DNA of 64,000 nucleotides from Gammaproteobacteria bacterium (GCA_016125505.1 WGLP01000010.1:87710-151709), one strand, 5' to 3'; shown: positions 45,841 through 56,618, counted from the first letter of the stretch. A program made the numbers and translations. The notes: generated by a model not told the origin, from the letters alone.

Positions 45841-48468
45841 TTAATTGCCGTAGTGATTTATCTCATCCAGCAATTTTTTAGCATCATCATTCTCGTTAAA
45901 CTTTTTATTCAGGATCGCCTCAAGCAGTTCCTTTGATTTAGGGTAATCTTTTTTATAGAAAAAATATTGCGCAAGATGATATTGAACGCTGGGGTTGTGA
46001 CCAATTTTCTGATAAGCCTTTTTCAGATACTCGCCCGCATCATCGTACTCACCCATTTTGAGCAATAGTTGGCCCATCGTATCCATGATTTCAGGTGACT
46101 CTGGAGCAAGCCGGAGCGCTTTATCTGCGTAGTCACGCGCTGAGGAATTGTCGCCGCTATTCATTTTAAGCCAGGCAAGATTATTGTAAACAACAGGGTT
46201 TTCCTGGTCTTTATTCGTATATTCTTCATAATATTTTTCGGCCATGGGATAGTCCGGAAGATTAAGAAAAAAACCTGCAGCAGCATAGAGATTATGGAGA
46301 CTGTGATTTTTAGCCAGAAACTCTTTAATTTCGCCGTTTGCCTTATCAGCCCCGTTGACCGCCATGGAAAAGTGATACGCGCGAATCGCTATACTGATGT
46401 CTTTTGCACCAGCATCCAGTGCCGCCCTCAGACTACGGTAGGCATTTTTGTCATCACCTGCCATTCCATAGATAAAGCCATCCAAAAGATACTTTGTTTG
46501 CTTGTCATCAAATAGCCCGGAAGTCGAATTGGCGAAATCCAATGATTCCTTTACTTTGTTCTGATCCAACAAGAGTCCAAGTTTGATATAAATAGCGTCA
46601 AGATAGCGCGGGTTTATTTTCAGTGATTTATTAATGTATGCCATCGCGACATCATGGCGACCTTGTTTATCCGACAGAATAGCCAACATTACATATGCAA
46701 ACGCGTTTTCCGGTTGATGAACAATCAAATCGTCATACGTAGCACGGGCGTGATCATATTGACCAAGCCGAATATATGAGTTTGCCTTTATGATATAGGC
46801 CTGAGCCACTTCAGGCATTGTGTTTAATATATCCGAGGATTCCTTTATGGCATTTTCATACATCTCGAACTGGTAATATGAAATTGCCAGAGCAAGTCTA
46901 TAACCTCTATTATCGCGTTCATTTCTTACGGCTTCTTTAAGCAAATCAAATAATTTCTGCTTCTGATTGGTCTGCGCGTACAGATTTGCAAGCAATAACG
47001 TAATATTCTGCTTATCCTTACCTTTTGACGCATCTTTCAACAAACCTTCAGCCGCTGCATAATTTCGCTGAATAAAATAAAGCTGCGCCAACCCGGTTAC
47101 GGCATATAGATTCCCTTTGTTTACATATTTTTTGAAAATATCTTCGGCTTTGACATAGTCTCCCATCGCCACATTTAGTCTGGCCTCCAATAAATCCGTC
47201 CTTTCCTTGCTATCAAAATGTTTTTTCAGTTCACGAAACACATCGTACGCCTTGTCTCGCTCCTTTTTTTTTGCATACGCCAATGCCAAGATATATTGGG
47301 CACGGGGACTGTCTTTTCCTGTATTGTGTGGCAACAAATTAATTATCGAATCCAGGTCCCCCGCCTGTAAGTATTTAATGGCAAGTAACTCATCAAGTTT
47401 CGACGTATATATATTGCCGCCAGCAAGCGCATCGGCCTTATCGGCGTAGTATTTTGCCTGCTCAACATTCCCTTCCTTGAATTTAAGCTCTGCCAATGCA
47501 AGCAATGTGGGTTTATGTTTGGGATTTAGCTTGAGCGCCTCCTGAAACTGCTGCTCAGCCAGATCCTGACGATGTTCCTGTTCAGCCTTCAGCCCTTTCA
47601 CGTAATAAACATCAGGGATGGCGACGTACCGGAGCAATATATCCGCCATTTCATTAGCCTTGGCGACATCCTTTTTAGATACATAAATCTTCATCAGCAA
47701 TAGCGCTGATTGAATTTTTATATTGGGATCTTTGTTGTCGCGATAATCCTTCTCGATCAGCTCGAGGTTTTTTTCTGCGCTTTTTTCATGTTTCAGGTTG
47801 ATCTGCGCAACCACTCTCAAATACCGACTTTGATCAAGATTATATTTTGGATTGCTTGCATATAACTTCTCGCAGTATTCCGTTTTTTCGATAACCGACT
47901 GAAATTCTTGTTTTAGAGCGGACAATTTTGCCAAGGAAAGACATTGAGTCGGTTCATCGTGGATTGTGGCATAATATTTATCGTACTCGGATTTAGCCTT
48001 GTCGTAATCGCCCAATAGAAAATACACATCACCGAGCAACAATACGCTGCCAGGGTCATTTACAGCTGAAGCAAATTTAGGATCAGAATATAGCGACTGC
48101 GCTTGCGGTATCTTATTCAGATACATCTGAAGCCTTACACTATATTGAAACAAATCATTGTTATGACAGCCAAGATGCATAGCCTTAGTGAAAGACTCCT
48201 GCGCATCGAGCAAGCTATACTTGGCAAACTGATTCTTTCCTAGCAAAATACGTGCTTCACAATTATCTGGGTCAGACTGCAAAATACTTTTCAGCCTGAA
48301 AATGGATTCATTGAATTTATTCTCTTCGTACAAATCAGCGGCCTTCTTCAACTTGGCCTGTTCTGTTTCAAAATAATTACATGAAGATAGGAACACGCCA
48401 GACAAGGCGATGATGATCACAGCTATTCTTGACTGAAATACGGTGTTTATCGTCTTTTGTTGTTGCAT
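45841..48468 (-). CDS. prsT: exosortase A locus TPR-repeat lipoprotein
   Basis: An 875-residue protein with a lipoprotein signal (IIIALSGVFLSSC) and about 20 tetratricopeptide repeats through the whole length, such as YEENKFNESIFRLKSIL, AEQQFQEALKLNPKHKPTLLALAEL and EYLKKAYQKIGHNP. This is the giant TPR lipoprotein that accompanies PrsK and PrsR in XrtA loci. It probably works as a periplasmic scaffold for export proteins. The next gene, prsR, ends 42 bases upstream and the order prsK-prsR-prsT-xrtA is the usual one. Confidence 0.95.
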   Translation of the reverse strand: MQQQKTINTVFQSRIAVIIIALSGVFLSSCNYFETEQAKLKKAADLYEENKFNESIFRLKSILQSDPDNCEARILLGKNQFAKYSLLDAQESFTKAMHLGCHNNDLFQYSVRLQMYLNKIPQAQSLYSDPKFASAVNDPGSVLLLGDVYFLLGDYDKAKSEYDKYYATIHDEPTQCLSLAKLSALKQEFQSVIEKTEYCEKLYASNPKYNLDQSRYLRVVAQINLKHEKSAEKNLELIEKDYRDNKDPNIKIQSALLLMKIYVSKKDVAKANEMADILLRYVAIPDVYYVKGLKAEQEHRQDLAEQQFQEALKLNPKHKPTLLALAELKFKEGNVEQAKYYADKADALAGGNIYTSKLDELLAIKYLQAGDLDSIINLLPHNTGKDSPRAQYILALAYAKKKERDKAYDVFRELKKHFDSKERTDLLEARLNVAMGDYVKAEDIFKKYVNKGNLYAVTGLAQLYFIQRNYAAAEGLLKDASKGKDKQNITLLLANLYAQTNQKQKLFDLLKEAVRNERDNRGYRLALAISYYQFEMYENAIKESSDILNTMPEVAQAYIIKANSYIRLGQYDHARATYDDLIVHQPENAFAYVMLAILSDKQGRHDVAMAYINKSLKINPRYLDAIYIKLGLLLDQNKVKESLDFANSTSGLFDDKQTKYLLDGFIYGMAGDDKNAYRSLRAALDAGAKDISIAIRAYHFSMAVNGADKANGEIKEFLAKNHSLHNLYAAAGFFLNLPDYPMAEKYYEEYTNKDQENPVVYNNLAWLKMNSGDNSSARDYADKALRLAPESPEIMDTMGQLLLKMGEYDDAGEYLKKAYQKIGHNPSVQYHLAQYFFYKKDYPKSKELLEAILNKKFNENDDAKKLLDEINHYGN

Positions 48469-48510
48469 GCTCTATCCAGTTATTGGTCAGCGAATTTAAT
48501 AATCAGGCTT

Positions 48511-49872
48511 TTATTTCAAGTGATATTTTTTGATCAAATCGTACAATGTTGGCCTGCTCACGCCTAATAGTTCAGCCGCTTGCGAAATATTGTCCTGCGT
48601 AACATTCAAAGCATACCGAATGGCATCTTTTTCCGCTTTCTCGCGTACGTCACGTAGATTGATGGCGCCAACAGCAGTGCCTGTTGCCTGTAATCCCAAA
48701 TCCTTCTCGTCAATATAAGATGACTCCGCCATGATGACGGCGCGCTTAATCACAGCTTCCAGCTCTCTTACATTTCCCGGCCAACTGTGATTTTCAATGG
48801 TGTATATGGAGTTTTTTGTCAGACCTTTGATGCTATTACTAACGAGTGCTTTATGTTTTTCAAAGAAGACCCTGGCCAGCAGTGACACATCCCCCTTTCT
48901 CTCACGCAGCGGAGGAATATGTATCGTCAAATCGCTCAGGCGATAATATAAATCCTGACGAAAGGATTTCTCCGATATCATTTGTTGCAAATCCTGATGG
49001 GTTGCTGATATCACCCTCGCATCGACCTGTATCTTTTCCCGCCCACCGACTCTCTCCAATGTGCGTTCCTGCAAAAATCGCAAGAGCTTGGCTTGCAGCT
49101 GCAGGGGCAGATCACCGATTTCATCCAGGAACAAGGTCCCTTTATCAGCGAGTTCCAGCTTGCCTTTTGTTTGCTTGGTTGCGCCAGTAAAAGCCCCTTT
49201 TTCATAGCCAAATAATTCGCTTTCCAGCAGGTTTTCCGGAATTGCAGCGCAATTTATTGCAATAAAATTCCCATTTTTGCGCTGACTAAGACGGTGCAGC
49301 GCATTAGCCAGCACTTCCTTGCCCGTACCACTTTCGCCAATCAATAATACTGTCGTGTCCGTTGGCGCGACTTTCTCGATAATTCTGCAGATCTTGAGCA
49401 TTTCAGGGTCTGCCGTTATCAAACCTTCCAGAGGAGAATCCGCTGCCGATTGCTGTTGCAGCGTCTTGACTTCCTGTTCAAGCAAGGAAACATGAAATGC
49501 GCGTTCAATGATAATCTTGATGACTTCCGGATCGATGGGTTTCTGATAGAAATCATATGCCCCAAGACTCACAGCCTCAATGGCATTTGACACATCATCA
49601 TTGCCGGTAATGACAATAACCTTCGTTTCCGGAGCAATCGAGATAATTTCACTTAGGGTGGCAAACCCTTCACTGACATTCGCCGGATCCGGGGGTAACC
49701 CCAAATCCAACGTGACAACCAGAGGTTTATGTTTGCGCAAAGCAGCAATCGCCTCGTTTCGATTCGACGCAAGCACTACATCATAATCGTTGAAGCTCCA
49801 TTTCAATTGCCGCTGCAGACCAATATCATCTTCGATTACCAGCAGGGTCTTAATATCCGACTTTTGGCTCAA
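48511..49872 (-). CDS. prsR: exosortase A locus sigma-54-dependent response regulator
   Basis: A 453-residue regulator: receiver domain (LLVIEDDIGL, phospho-acceptor Asp in VVTLDLGLP, Lys in FYQKPID), AAA+ domain with Walker A LIGESGTGKEVLANAL, the sigma-54 contact loop YEKGAFTGA, Walker B GTLFLDEIGDLP, and a C-terminal Fis-type helix-turn-helix (AAELLGVSRPTLYDLIKKYHLK). All elements look intact. It should activate sigma-54 promoters of genes tied to the XrtA system. It overlaps prsK by 23 bases, as expected for a pair made together. Confidence 0.96.
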   Translation of the reverse strand: MSQKSDIKTLLVIEDDIGLQRQLKWSFNDYDVVLASNRNEAIAALRKHKPLVVTLDLGLPPDPANVSEGFATLSEIISIAPETKVIVITGNDDVSNAIEAVSLGAYDFYQKPIDPEVIKIIIERAFHVSLLEQEVKTLQQQSAADSPLEGLITADPEMLKICRIIEKVAPTDTTVLLIGESGTGKEVLANALHRLSQRKNGNFIAINCAAIPENLLESELFGYEKGAFTGATKQTKGKLELADKGTLFLDEIGDLPLQLQAKLLRFLQERTLERVGGREKIQVDARVISATHQDLQQMISEKSFRQDLYYRLSDLTIHIPPLRERKGDVSLLARVFFEKHKALVSNSIKGLTKNSIYTIENHSWPGNVRELEAVIKRAVIMAESSYIDEKDLGLQATGTAVGAINLRDVREKAEKDAIRYALNVTQDNISQAAELLGVSRPTLYDLIKKYHLK

Positions 49873-51943
49873 AGTTCATTTCCTCGTTATAGATTGGCAA
49901 AGTGATAATAAACGTCGTACCCGCTCCAGGTTTGCTTTTGACATCCAGATGCCCGCCATAGTATCTGACGAATTCTTTCGCCTCAAACACGCCCACCCCC
50001 ATACCTGCGTTACCTTTGGTCGTATCGAACGGCTTAAATAAATGGTTCTTGATAAAATCCATACTCATGCCCGTACCGTTATCTTCAACTTCAATATGCA
50101 CATCCTGTTCGACACGTTTGGCACGTATAACAATTTTACCCTCATCCTGCGTCGCATCCTGTGCATTTGTTACCAAATGCTCCAGAACATTGGCAAACCT
50201 GTCGGGCTCTACAAATACATACATATCCTCTTCAGGCACAACGGCGCAGGGACAAGGCTTTCTGCTCGCGCATTTTTTCAAAATCGCATCCACTGTTTTG
50301 TTAACACTGGTTTTCCTGGCTTCATTGTTTTGTACGTCAATCCTTTTTAGCTGATTGAGCATACGCTTCATTCGGTCAACAACATTCCCCACCGTCAAGA
50401 ACGCATCAGCGATGAACTCAGGATTCTGCTTGTGCTTTTCGGCATTCTTCGTAATCAAATCCAATTGTGCCACTGAGTTTTTCATGTCATGCACCACATA
50501 GGCTGACAAACGGTTGAATGCGGCGAACTTTTCTGCCTCAGCAAGCGACTCGGTTGCCATCATAAACGCAACATAGCTGGACACCTGCTTACCTATCGCC
50601 TTTAAAAGATCCCTGTCCTCCCAGTTGATATTTACCTTTACAAACGGCTCGAGCAATACAATAAAACCAATCAGGTCAAAATAATGTTTAAGCGGAATAA
50701 TCAACCACGCGTGCCCCGATACCAGCGTTTCCGGAATCTCCAAACCTGTGTAGTTGTCGGGTTTTTCCTTAAATTCGCTGACATCAATGATCCACTCCTT
50801 GTTATTCAGGAATTTAATCATCGATGTACGCTCATCGAAATTCAAATCCAGCGCATCTGCATTCCAGGCAGAAAGACACTTGTAATCACCATCATTTTTC
50901 AAATAAAGGAAAGCGCCGCGACTGTGCATAATCATCGCCACGGTTTGTAAAATCTGTTCCTTTAGATATTTTGGAGATTCAATATAGGAAAGCTTTTGAA
51001 TAAACCCCATCCATTCTTCACGATAGTCGTATTTATTCTCATAAAAATGTTTATTAAAAAATATCTTGACCTTTGCGCGAAGCGCGCCTGAAGACAATAT
51101 CACTGACAGTACGATTACCGCACCCACCAGAAAAACGACCTGCGCCTCTTTACCCCACGCACCACCATATATCTGGACATAGTACCCACCAATCGCCATG
51201 ATAGTAAGATAAATACCGATCGCTATCAGACCTGAGGAATACAAAACGACATGCCGGGACACAAACACATTAAACGACCAATCCGGAATGCGTGCTGCAG
51301 AGATAATCAACAATGGGACAATTACGGTGTTGACATAGCCTCTTGCATTCCAAAGCGAGGGATTGATTCCCTCAAACAAGGTGGCGTGTGAATACATATA
51401 GAGATCGTAAGCAAATAATATCCCTATCCCTATACATAGAAATTTGATTGACCATCGCTTGGTTTTTTTTGAGTTTCTGTAAAACTGCTCCGTTAACAAC
51501 AGCCCGAATGTGCTGAGCAGCAAGTCAAAGATATAGGAAATCCGATGTGTATCACCGAGAATGTCTCTGTTCTGAAGAAACTCAAATAACAGCGTTGCGC
51601 CAAGCAGCACGCTGATGACGGCATAGGCAAGCAAAAAGTATTTCTTGTTGTCTTCAGTTTCAGTGGCCCGACGTAAAACCTCCAGAAGAAACACGATCCA
51701 GACGAGAATTCGGATATCTTCTATCGCCAGAACAAAAAGGTCGTATTCTTGATGTTTATAAGTCTGATACGCCAGCACGGCAGACCAGATCGCCTGAATG
51801 CATACCGCGATCAATAAAAGCCCACCAGGTAATTTTTTCTTCCAACTGCTGATTAAATAGAATGCCATTAACAAATAACTTACGGCATTAATGGCATATC
51901 CCAGCGATCCTATGTTGGTTACAAACTGTGGAAACTGGCCCAT
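49850..51943 (-). CDS. prsK: exosortase A locus sensor histidine kinase
   Basis: A 697-residue inner-membrane kinase. About eight to ten N-terminal helices (first 300 residues), then a GAF-like domain (around 320-470), the phospho-acceptor segment AYVVHDMKNSVAQLDL with its His, and a HATPase domain with LVTNAQDAT (N box), EVEDNGTGM (G1) and KGNAGMGVGVFEAKEF (G2). It partners PrsR. The signal is not evident; the membrane helices could sense envelope or lipid state. The gene is 27 bases downstream of the sugar transferase gene. Confidence 0.95.
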   Translation of the reverse strand: MGQFPQFVTNIGSLGYAINAVSYLLMAFYLISSWKKKLPGGLLLIAVCIQAIWSAVLAYQTYKHQEYDLFVLAIEDIRILVWIVFLLEVLRRATETEDNKKYFLLAYAVISVLLGATLLFEFLQNRDILGDTHRISYIFDLLLSTFGLLLTEQFYRNSKKTKRWSIKFLCIGIGILFAYDLYMYSHATLFEGINPSLWNARGYVNTVIVPLLIISAARIPDWSFNVFVSRHVVLYSSGLIAIGIYLTIMAIGGYYVQIYGGAWGKEAQVVFLVGAVIVLSVILSSGALRAKVKIFFNKHFYENKYDYREEWMGFIQKLSYIESPKYLKEQILQTVAMIMHSRGAFLYLKNDGDYKCLSAWNADALDLNFDERTSMIKFLNNKEWIIDVSEFKEKPDNYTGLEIPETLVSGHAWLIIPLKHYFDLIGFIVLLEPFVKVNINWEDRDLLKAIGKQVSSYVAFMMATESLAEAEKFAAFNRLSAYVVHDMKNSVAQLDLITKNAEKHKQNPEFIADAFLTVGNVVDRMKRMLNQLKRIDVQNNEARKTSVNKTVDAILKKCASRKPCPCAVVPEEDMYVFVEPDRFANVLEHLVTNAQDATQDEGKIVIRAKRVEQDVHIEVEDNGTGMSMDFIKNHLFKPFDTTKGNAGMGVGVFEAKEFVRYYGGHLDVKSKPGAGTTFIITLPIYNEEMNFEPKVGY

Positions 51944-51970
51944 AGTCAGGAATTACCCGAGCCACGCTTA

Positions 51971-53374
51971 CTAGCGTGCACCTCGCCCAAAAAGAACGAC
52001 TTCTGCTGTTTGCAGCATAATCAAAAAATCCAGAAATATGCTGTGGTTCTTTACGTAATAAAGATCGTATTGCAATTTTTCCATTGCATCTTTCTCTGAC
52101 GAACCATATGGGTACAGCAACTGGGCCCATCCCGTGATCCCAGGCTTAACGTGATGCCTTTCCGCGTAGTATGGGATTTTTTCTGACAACATAACGACAA
52201 ACTCGGGACGCTCTGGTCTCGGACCGACAAAACTCATGTCACCGCGGAACACATTGAAGATTTGCGGTAATTCATCCACACGAATTTTTCGGATGAGTTT
52301 TCCAACCCGCGTAACACGCGAATCATTTTTTGTCGCCCATTGCGCTTTCCCGCTTTTTTCGGCATTCACCACCATGCTGCGGAATTTCAATACCTGAAAG
52401 GGACGCCCGCCCAGGCCGACACGCACCTGTTTGAAAAAAATGGGTGTATCAAACTTGCATCCGGATTCCAACCAGATGGCAATTGCCGCCAGCAACATGA
52501 AAGGCCAGGTAAGCAACAACAAACCGGCGCTAATTACGATATCGAACGCCCGTTTCGAAAAATCACGCATCCCGCCTTGGTTAAATCCTTGCGAAAACAA
52601 CAACCAACTGGGCTGTAACTGATCGAGACGTATCTTGCCGGTTTCCCGTTCGAAGAATGTCAGAACATCGATGATATCGACACCATGCATCTTGCAGTCC
52701 AGCAACTCGCGCATGGGGATGCCTTTGCGGCGATCTTCAATCGCCATCACGATTTCATCGACATCATTGCGATCCACATAATCAATCAACGGCATATTCA
52801 GATTCAGGATCTTTTCTTTTTCCACAACATCGGTCTCACCGCGCAAATGCACGAAGCCAAGAATCGTAAAGCCAAACTGATCGGATTTACGGCGTAACTC
52901 AGTTATAACGCTTGCGCGTTTGCCGGCGCCCAGGACAAGAATGCGTTTCTTAAACAGATTTGGATCAGTGAGAAACAGAAACCAGCGGATCACTAAAATG
53001 AAGGCAAATGACGAAGCAAGTGAAATCGCCATGATCCCGCGTCCCAGCAATAAATCCGGGAAAATATAGAAGATCAATGACAGTCCGAGTATTCCCAGAA
53101 GGTAGGACGTGGTCAGCCGTAAAATAAATCCCAATGTCCCTTCTCGTAACCGTGCCTGATACAGCCCCGCCGCAATCATGCTTAACAACATGACCAGCGT
53201 CATGATGCCGGCTTTCAGGCTCAATTCGAGGTAGTAACCCTCTTCACTGAAGTGATAGCGGACCAGTAAATAGCTGCCGAGGACCACCGAACTGAAAATC
53301 CCGATGATTTCAATCAAGCCAAGGACGAGGAATGGAACCCGGACATAGTGATTAAAAATGCGTAACGTGCTCAA
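51971..53374 (-). CDS. exosortase A locus initiating sugar transferase (polyprenyl glycosylphosphotransferase)
   Basis: A 467-residue inner-membrane enzyme. Four or five N-terminal helices, a NAD-like binding domain (RILVLGAGKRASVI), then the C-terminal transferase domain of the bacterial sugar transferase family: AFDIVISAGLLLLTWPFM, PIFFKQVRVGLGGRPFQVLKFRSM, DELPQIFNVFRGDMSFVGPRPERPEF and HHVKPGITGWAQ. It moves sugar-1-phosphate to undecaprenyl phosphate, the first step of repeat-unit assembly. It is the first gene of the minus-strand XrtA core, divergent from the UDP-sugar genes. Confidence 0.95.
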   Translation of the reverse strand: MSTLRIFNHYVRVPFLVLGLIEIIGIFSSVVLGSYLLVRYHFSEEGYYLELSLKAGIMTLVMLLSMIAAGLYQARLREGTLGFILRLTTSYLLGILGLSLIFYIFPDLLLGRGIMAISLASSFAFILVIRWFLFLTDPNLFKKRILVLGAGKRASVITELRRKSDQFGFTILGFVHLRGETDVVEKEKILNLNMPLIDYVDRNDVDEIVMAIEDRRKGIPMRELLDCKMHGVDIIDVLTFFERETGKIRLDQLQPSWLLFSQGFNQGGMRDFSKRAFDIVISAGLLLLTWPFMLLAAIAIWLESGCKFDTPIFFKQVRVGLGGRPFQVLKFRSMVVNAEKSGKAQWATKNDSRVTRVGKLIRKIRVDELPQIFNVFRGDMSFVGPRPERPEFVVMLSEKIPYYAERHHVKPGITGWAQLLYPYGSSEKDAMEKLQYDLYYVKNHSIFLDFLIMLQTAEVVLFGRGAR

Positions 53375-53424
53375 GAACTGACCTACCTGTTGTTTTTTAA
53401 AGTTATGTGAAAAAGCTGCGATAA

Positions 53425-53460
53425 ATCAAACTGATATAGTATAATTGAGTGTCGTTTGAT
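53425..53460 (+). promoter_or_regulatory. candidate promoter framed by an inverted repeat
   Basis: In the 142-base divergent region, a TATAAT at 53440-53445 lies between ATCAAAC (53425-53431) and GTTTGAT (53454-53460), a perfect 7-base inverted repeat. Upstream, the -35 position reads roughly CTGCGA. This could be the promoter and operator of the dehydrogenase gene at 53517. Confidence 0.4.
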
Positions 53461-53516
53461 AACCAATTTATAACTGAATAAATTCACCTTTCACTTTCAA
53501 GAGTATCTGTACACCT

Positions 53517-54785
53517 ATGTCTGACTTCACTATCGCGATTATCGGCCTGGGTTATGTCGGCCTGCCGTTAGCCGTGGAATTCGGCAAAAAATACCCGACC
53601 ATCGGGTTCGACATCAACGCCGCAAGAATCAACGAGCTCAAATCCGGCAAGGATTCAACCCTGGAGGTCGAAGGCGATGAATTGAAGCTCGCTAACCACC
53701 TTACTTACACGACCGCACTCGATGGCATTCGCCCGGCGAATATCTATATCGTCACGGTGCCCACACCCATTGATGATCACAAGCGCCCCGATCTCAGCCC
53801 CCTGCTTTCGGCGAGTCATTCAGTCGGTAAGGTGTTGAAAAAAGGCGACATTGTCGTTTATGAATCGACGGTTTACCCAGGCGCCACCGAGGAAGATTGC
53901 GTACCGGTACTGGAACAGGAATCCGGGCTAACTTTTAACAAGGATTTTTTCGCCGGCTACAGCCCGGAACGCATCAATCCGGGCGACAAGGAACACCGCG
54001 TCATCAATATCAAAAAAGTCACTTCGGGCTCCACCCCGGAGACAGCAGAAACCGTGGACCGGCTCTATCGTTCGATTATTCAGGCTGGCACCCATAAGGC
54101 CAGCAGTATCAAGGTCGCGGAGGCTGCCAAGGTCATCGAAAACACACAGCGTGACCTCAATATCGCCCTCATCAATGAGTTATCCATTATTTTCAACAAA
54201 ATGGGAATAGACACCCTGGAGGTATTGGAAGCTGCAGGCACCAAATGGAATTTCCTGCCTTTTCGCCCTGGGCTGGTTGGCGGCCATTGCATCGGCGTCG
54301 ATCCCTACTACCTGACGCACAAAGCGCAGCAAATTGGCTACAACCCTGAAGTTATTCTGGCAGGTCGTCGGATTAACGACAGCATGGGTGGTTACGTAGC
54401 AGGCCGAACAGTGAAGCTGATGACCAAAAAACGCATTCATGTCGTCGATTCGAATATATTGATCCTTGGTCTGGCGTTCAAAGAAAACTGCCCGGATCTG
54501 CGTAATACCCGGGTGACTGACATTATCCGCGAGTTGAAAACGTATAATGCCAACGTCGATGTCTACGATCCCTGGGTCAATCCTGAAGAAGCAAGACATG
54601 AATACGGCATCACGCCCATCGCAAAGCCTGAAGAAGGCAAATATGACGCAATCATCATCGCCGTAGCACACCATCAATTCCGTGAACTGGGCGAAGCCGG
54701 TATTCGTAATTTTGCGCAACCCACTCATGTCCTGTTCGATGTCAAACAAGTCCTGCCTAAAGAGAAAGTTGACGCAAGACTGTAA
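53517..54785 (+). CDS. UDP-N-acetyl-hexosamine (UDP-GlcNAc/GalNAc) 6-dehydrogenase, TviB/WbpO-like
   Basis: A 422-residue nucleotide sugar dehydrogenase that oxidises the C6 of a UDP-sugar to a uronate with two NAD. N-terminal NAD site [70 protein letters not shown], and the catalytic Cys in [18 protein letters not shown]. This pattern is nearest to Vi-antigen TviB and WbpO (GalNAc/GlcNAc type) rather than UDP-glucose dehydrogenase; the exact sugar is not certain. The epimerase gene follows after 20 bases. Confidence 0.9.
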   Translation: MSDFTIAIIGLGYVGLPLAVEFGKKYPTIGFDINAARINELKSGKDSTLEVEGDELKLANHLTYTTALDGIRPANIYIVTVPTPIDDHKRPDLSPLLSASHSVGKVLKKGDIVVYESTVYPGATEEDCVPVLEQESGLTFNKDFFAGYSPERINPGDKEHRVINIKKVTSGSTPETAETVDRLYRSIIQAGTHKASSIKVAEAAKVIENTQRDLNIALINELSIIFNKMGIDTLEVLEAAGTKWNFLPFRPGLVGGHCIGVDPYYLTHKAQQIGYNPEVILAGRRINDSMGGYVAGRTVKLMTKKRIHVVDSNILILGLAFKENCPDLRNTRVTDIIRELKTYNANVDVYDPWVNPEEARHEYGITPIAKPEEGKYDAIIIAVAHHQFRELGEAGIRNFAQPTHVLFDVKQVLPKEKVDARL

Positions 54786-54805
54786 CCCAAAGGGAATTTA
54801 ACAAC

Positions 54806-55813
54806 GTGAAAGTTTTAATTACCGGTACCGCCGGGTTTATCGGGTCTACTTTAGCCATACGACTGTTGGAACGCGGTGATGAGGTTATTGGTATTGATAA
54901 CTTAAACGACTATTACGACGTCAATCTGAAAAAGGCCCGACTTGAGCGCGTCAAGGCTTACGATAAATTCACGGACGTACGTATAAACATCGAAGACCGC
55001 GCGGAAATGGAAGCGGTATTTAAAAAATACCAGCCCCAGCGCGTGGTCAATCTGGCTGCACAGGCAGGCGTGCGCTATTCACTGGTGAATCCACATGCGT
55101 ATATCGACACCAACATCGTCGGCTTCGTCAACATCCTCGAAGGTTGTCGTCATCATGGCGTCGAACACCTGGTCTACGCTTCGAGCAGTTCTGTCTACGG
55201 CGCAAATACCAATTATCCGTTTTCCGTGCACAATAATGTAGACCATCCCGTCAGTCTGTATGCTGCCTCAAAGAAATCCAACGAGCTGATGGCGCATACC
55301 TACAGTCATTTATTTAATCTGCCTACCACCGGTTTGCGCTTCTTCACCGTCTACGGACCCTGGGGCCGCCCGGATATGGCGCTGTTTATGTTTACGAAAA
55401 ATATTCTTGCCGGTAAACCGATTGACGTCTTCAATTATGGTGACCATAAACGCGACTTCACCTATATCGATGACATTGTCGAGGGCGTCATCCGCACATT
55501 GGACAAAGTGGCAACGCCCAATCCCGAATGGTCAGGGGACGATCCTGACTCCGCCACCAGCAAGGCACCGTATCGCCTCTACAATATCGGCAATAACAAT
55601 CCATGCAATCTGCTGCGCTACATTGAGGTTCTGGAAAATTGTTTGGGTAAGAAGGCGGAGAAAAACATGTTGCCGTTACAGGCAGGCGACGTACCGTATA
55701 CCTACGCCGACACCAGTGACCTCATGCATGACGTCGGCTACAAACCTGACACGTCTGTGGAAGACGGCATCGCCAAATTCGTCGCCTGGTATCGAGATTT
55801 TTACAGCGTCTAG
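54806..55813 (+). CDS. NAD-dependent epimerase, UDP-glucuronate 4-epimerase-like
   Basis: A 335-residue extended SDR. NAD site [54 protein letters not shown], catalytic Ser in YASSSSVYG, YxxxK in [12 protein letters not shown], and [20 protein letters not shown]. This set is typical of UDP-glucuronate 4-epimerases, but members acting on UDP-GlcNAcA/GalNAcA would look similar, which would fit the dehydrogenase encoded 20 bases upstream. It is the last gene of the exopolysaccharide locus; tRNA-Pro lies 7 bases beyond on the other strand. Confidence 0.88.
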   Translation: MKVLITGTAGFIGSTLAIRLLERGDEVIGIDNLNDYYDVNLKKARLERVKAYDKFTDVRINIEDRAEMEAVFKKYQPQRVVNLAAQAGVRYSLVNPHAYIDTNIVGFVNILEGCRHHGVEHLVYASSSSVYGANTNYPFSVHNNVDHPVSLYAASKKSNELMAHTYSHLFNLPTTGLRFFTVYGPWGRPDMALFMFTKNILAGKPIDVFNYGDHKRDFTYIDDIVEGVIRTLDKVATPNPEWSGDDPDSATSKAPYRLYNIGNNNPCNLLRYIEVLENCLGKKAEKNMLPLQAGDVPYTYADTSDLMHDVGYKPDTSVEDGIAKFVAWYRDFYSV

Positions 55814-55818
55814 ATAAG

Positions 55819-55898
<80 letters not shown>

Positions 55899-55961
55899 AT
55901 AAATGAATGCGGCAGATTCTAACGTGATCGAGAGAGAAGCACATCCCCAAAATGGGAAGGT

Positions 55962-56315
55962 TCAGGCGTCAAGAATGGCTTTAATTTCCTCCAGCTCCAT
56001 GAGCAGTGCATCAATCGCTTCACGCGAGAGTTTCTGCTCCTGGCTGGTGGTTTCGGCCAGTTGGAGTCTGGCACCGCCGATGGTATAGCCCTGCTCGTAT
56101 AACAGGCTGCGGATCTGGCGAATCATGATGACGTCCTGGCGCTGGTAATAGCGGCGATTGCCACGGCGCTTTACCGGCTTGAGCTGCGGAAATTCCTGTT
56201 CCCAATACCGCAGGACGTGGGGCTTGACCTGACAGAGGTCGCTTACCTCACCGATAGTGAAGTAGCGTTTACCCGGGATCGGGGGAAGTTCATTGTTGTT
56301 GCTGGGTTCCAGCAT
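55962..56315 (-). CDS. MerR-family transcriptional regulator
   Basis: A 117-residue protein with an N-terminal winged helix of the MerR type: [47 protein letters not shown], followed by a helical region ([19 protein letters not shown]) and a short C-terminal coiled coil. No effector-binding Cys cluster. It is the small regulator that always sits after ihfA in this gene block; its target is not known. Its first 26 bases lie within the end of ihfA. Confidence 0.9.
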   Translation of the reverse strand: MLEPSNNNELPPIPGKRYFTIGEVSDLCQVKPHVLRYWEQEFPQLKPVKRRGNRRYYQRQDVIMIRQIRSLLYEQGYTIGGARLQLAETTSQEQKLSREAIDALLMELEEIKAILDA

Positions 56316-56595
56316 AAGCTTCTACGCGCGCCTTTAGTTTTTGTCCTGGGCGAAACGTCACCACACGACGTGCCGTAATCGGAATCTCTTCGCCGGTTTT
56401 TGGATTGCGCCCGGGACGCTGACTCTTGTCCCGGAGGTCAAAATTGCCAAAGCCGGACAGCTTAACCTGCTGGCCCCGTTCCAAAGCCCCCCGGATTTCC
56501 TCAAAAAATTGTTCTACCAGCTCTTTTGCTTCGCGTTTGTTCAGTCCCAATTCTTCGAACAAGCGTTCCGCCATTTCAGCCTTGGTCAATGCCAT
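56290..56595 (-). CDS. ihfA: integration host factor, alpha subunit
   Basis: A 101-residue DNA-bending protein. [79 protein letters not shown] is the full HU/IHF fold, with the intercalating Pro in the GRNPKTGEE arm. IHF often helps sigma-54 regulators by bending DNA, so it may matter for PrsR targets. It starts 23 bases after pheT. Confidence 0.97.
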   Translation of the reverse strand: MALTKAEMAERLFEELGLNKREAKELVEQFFEEIRGALERGQQVKLSGFGNFDLRDKSQRPGRNPKTGEEIPITARRVVTFRPGQKLKARVEAYAGTQQQQ

Positions 56596-56618
56596 CTTTG
56601 TTGTTCTCTCACGGCTTG

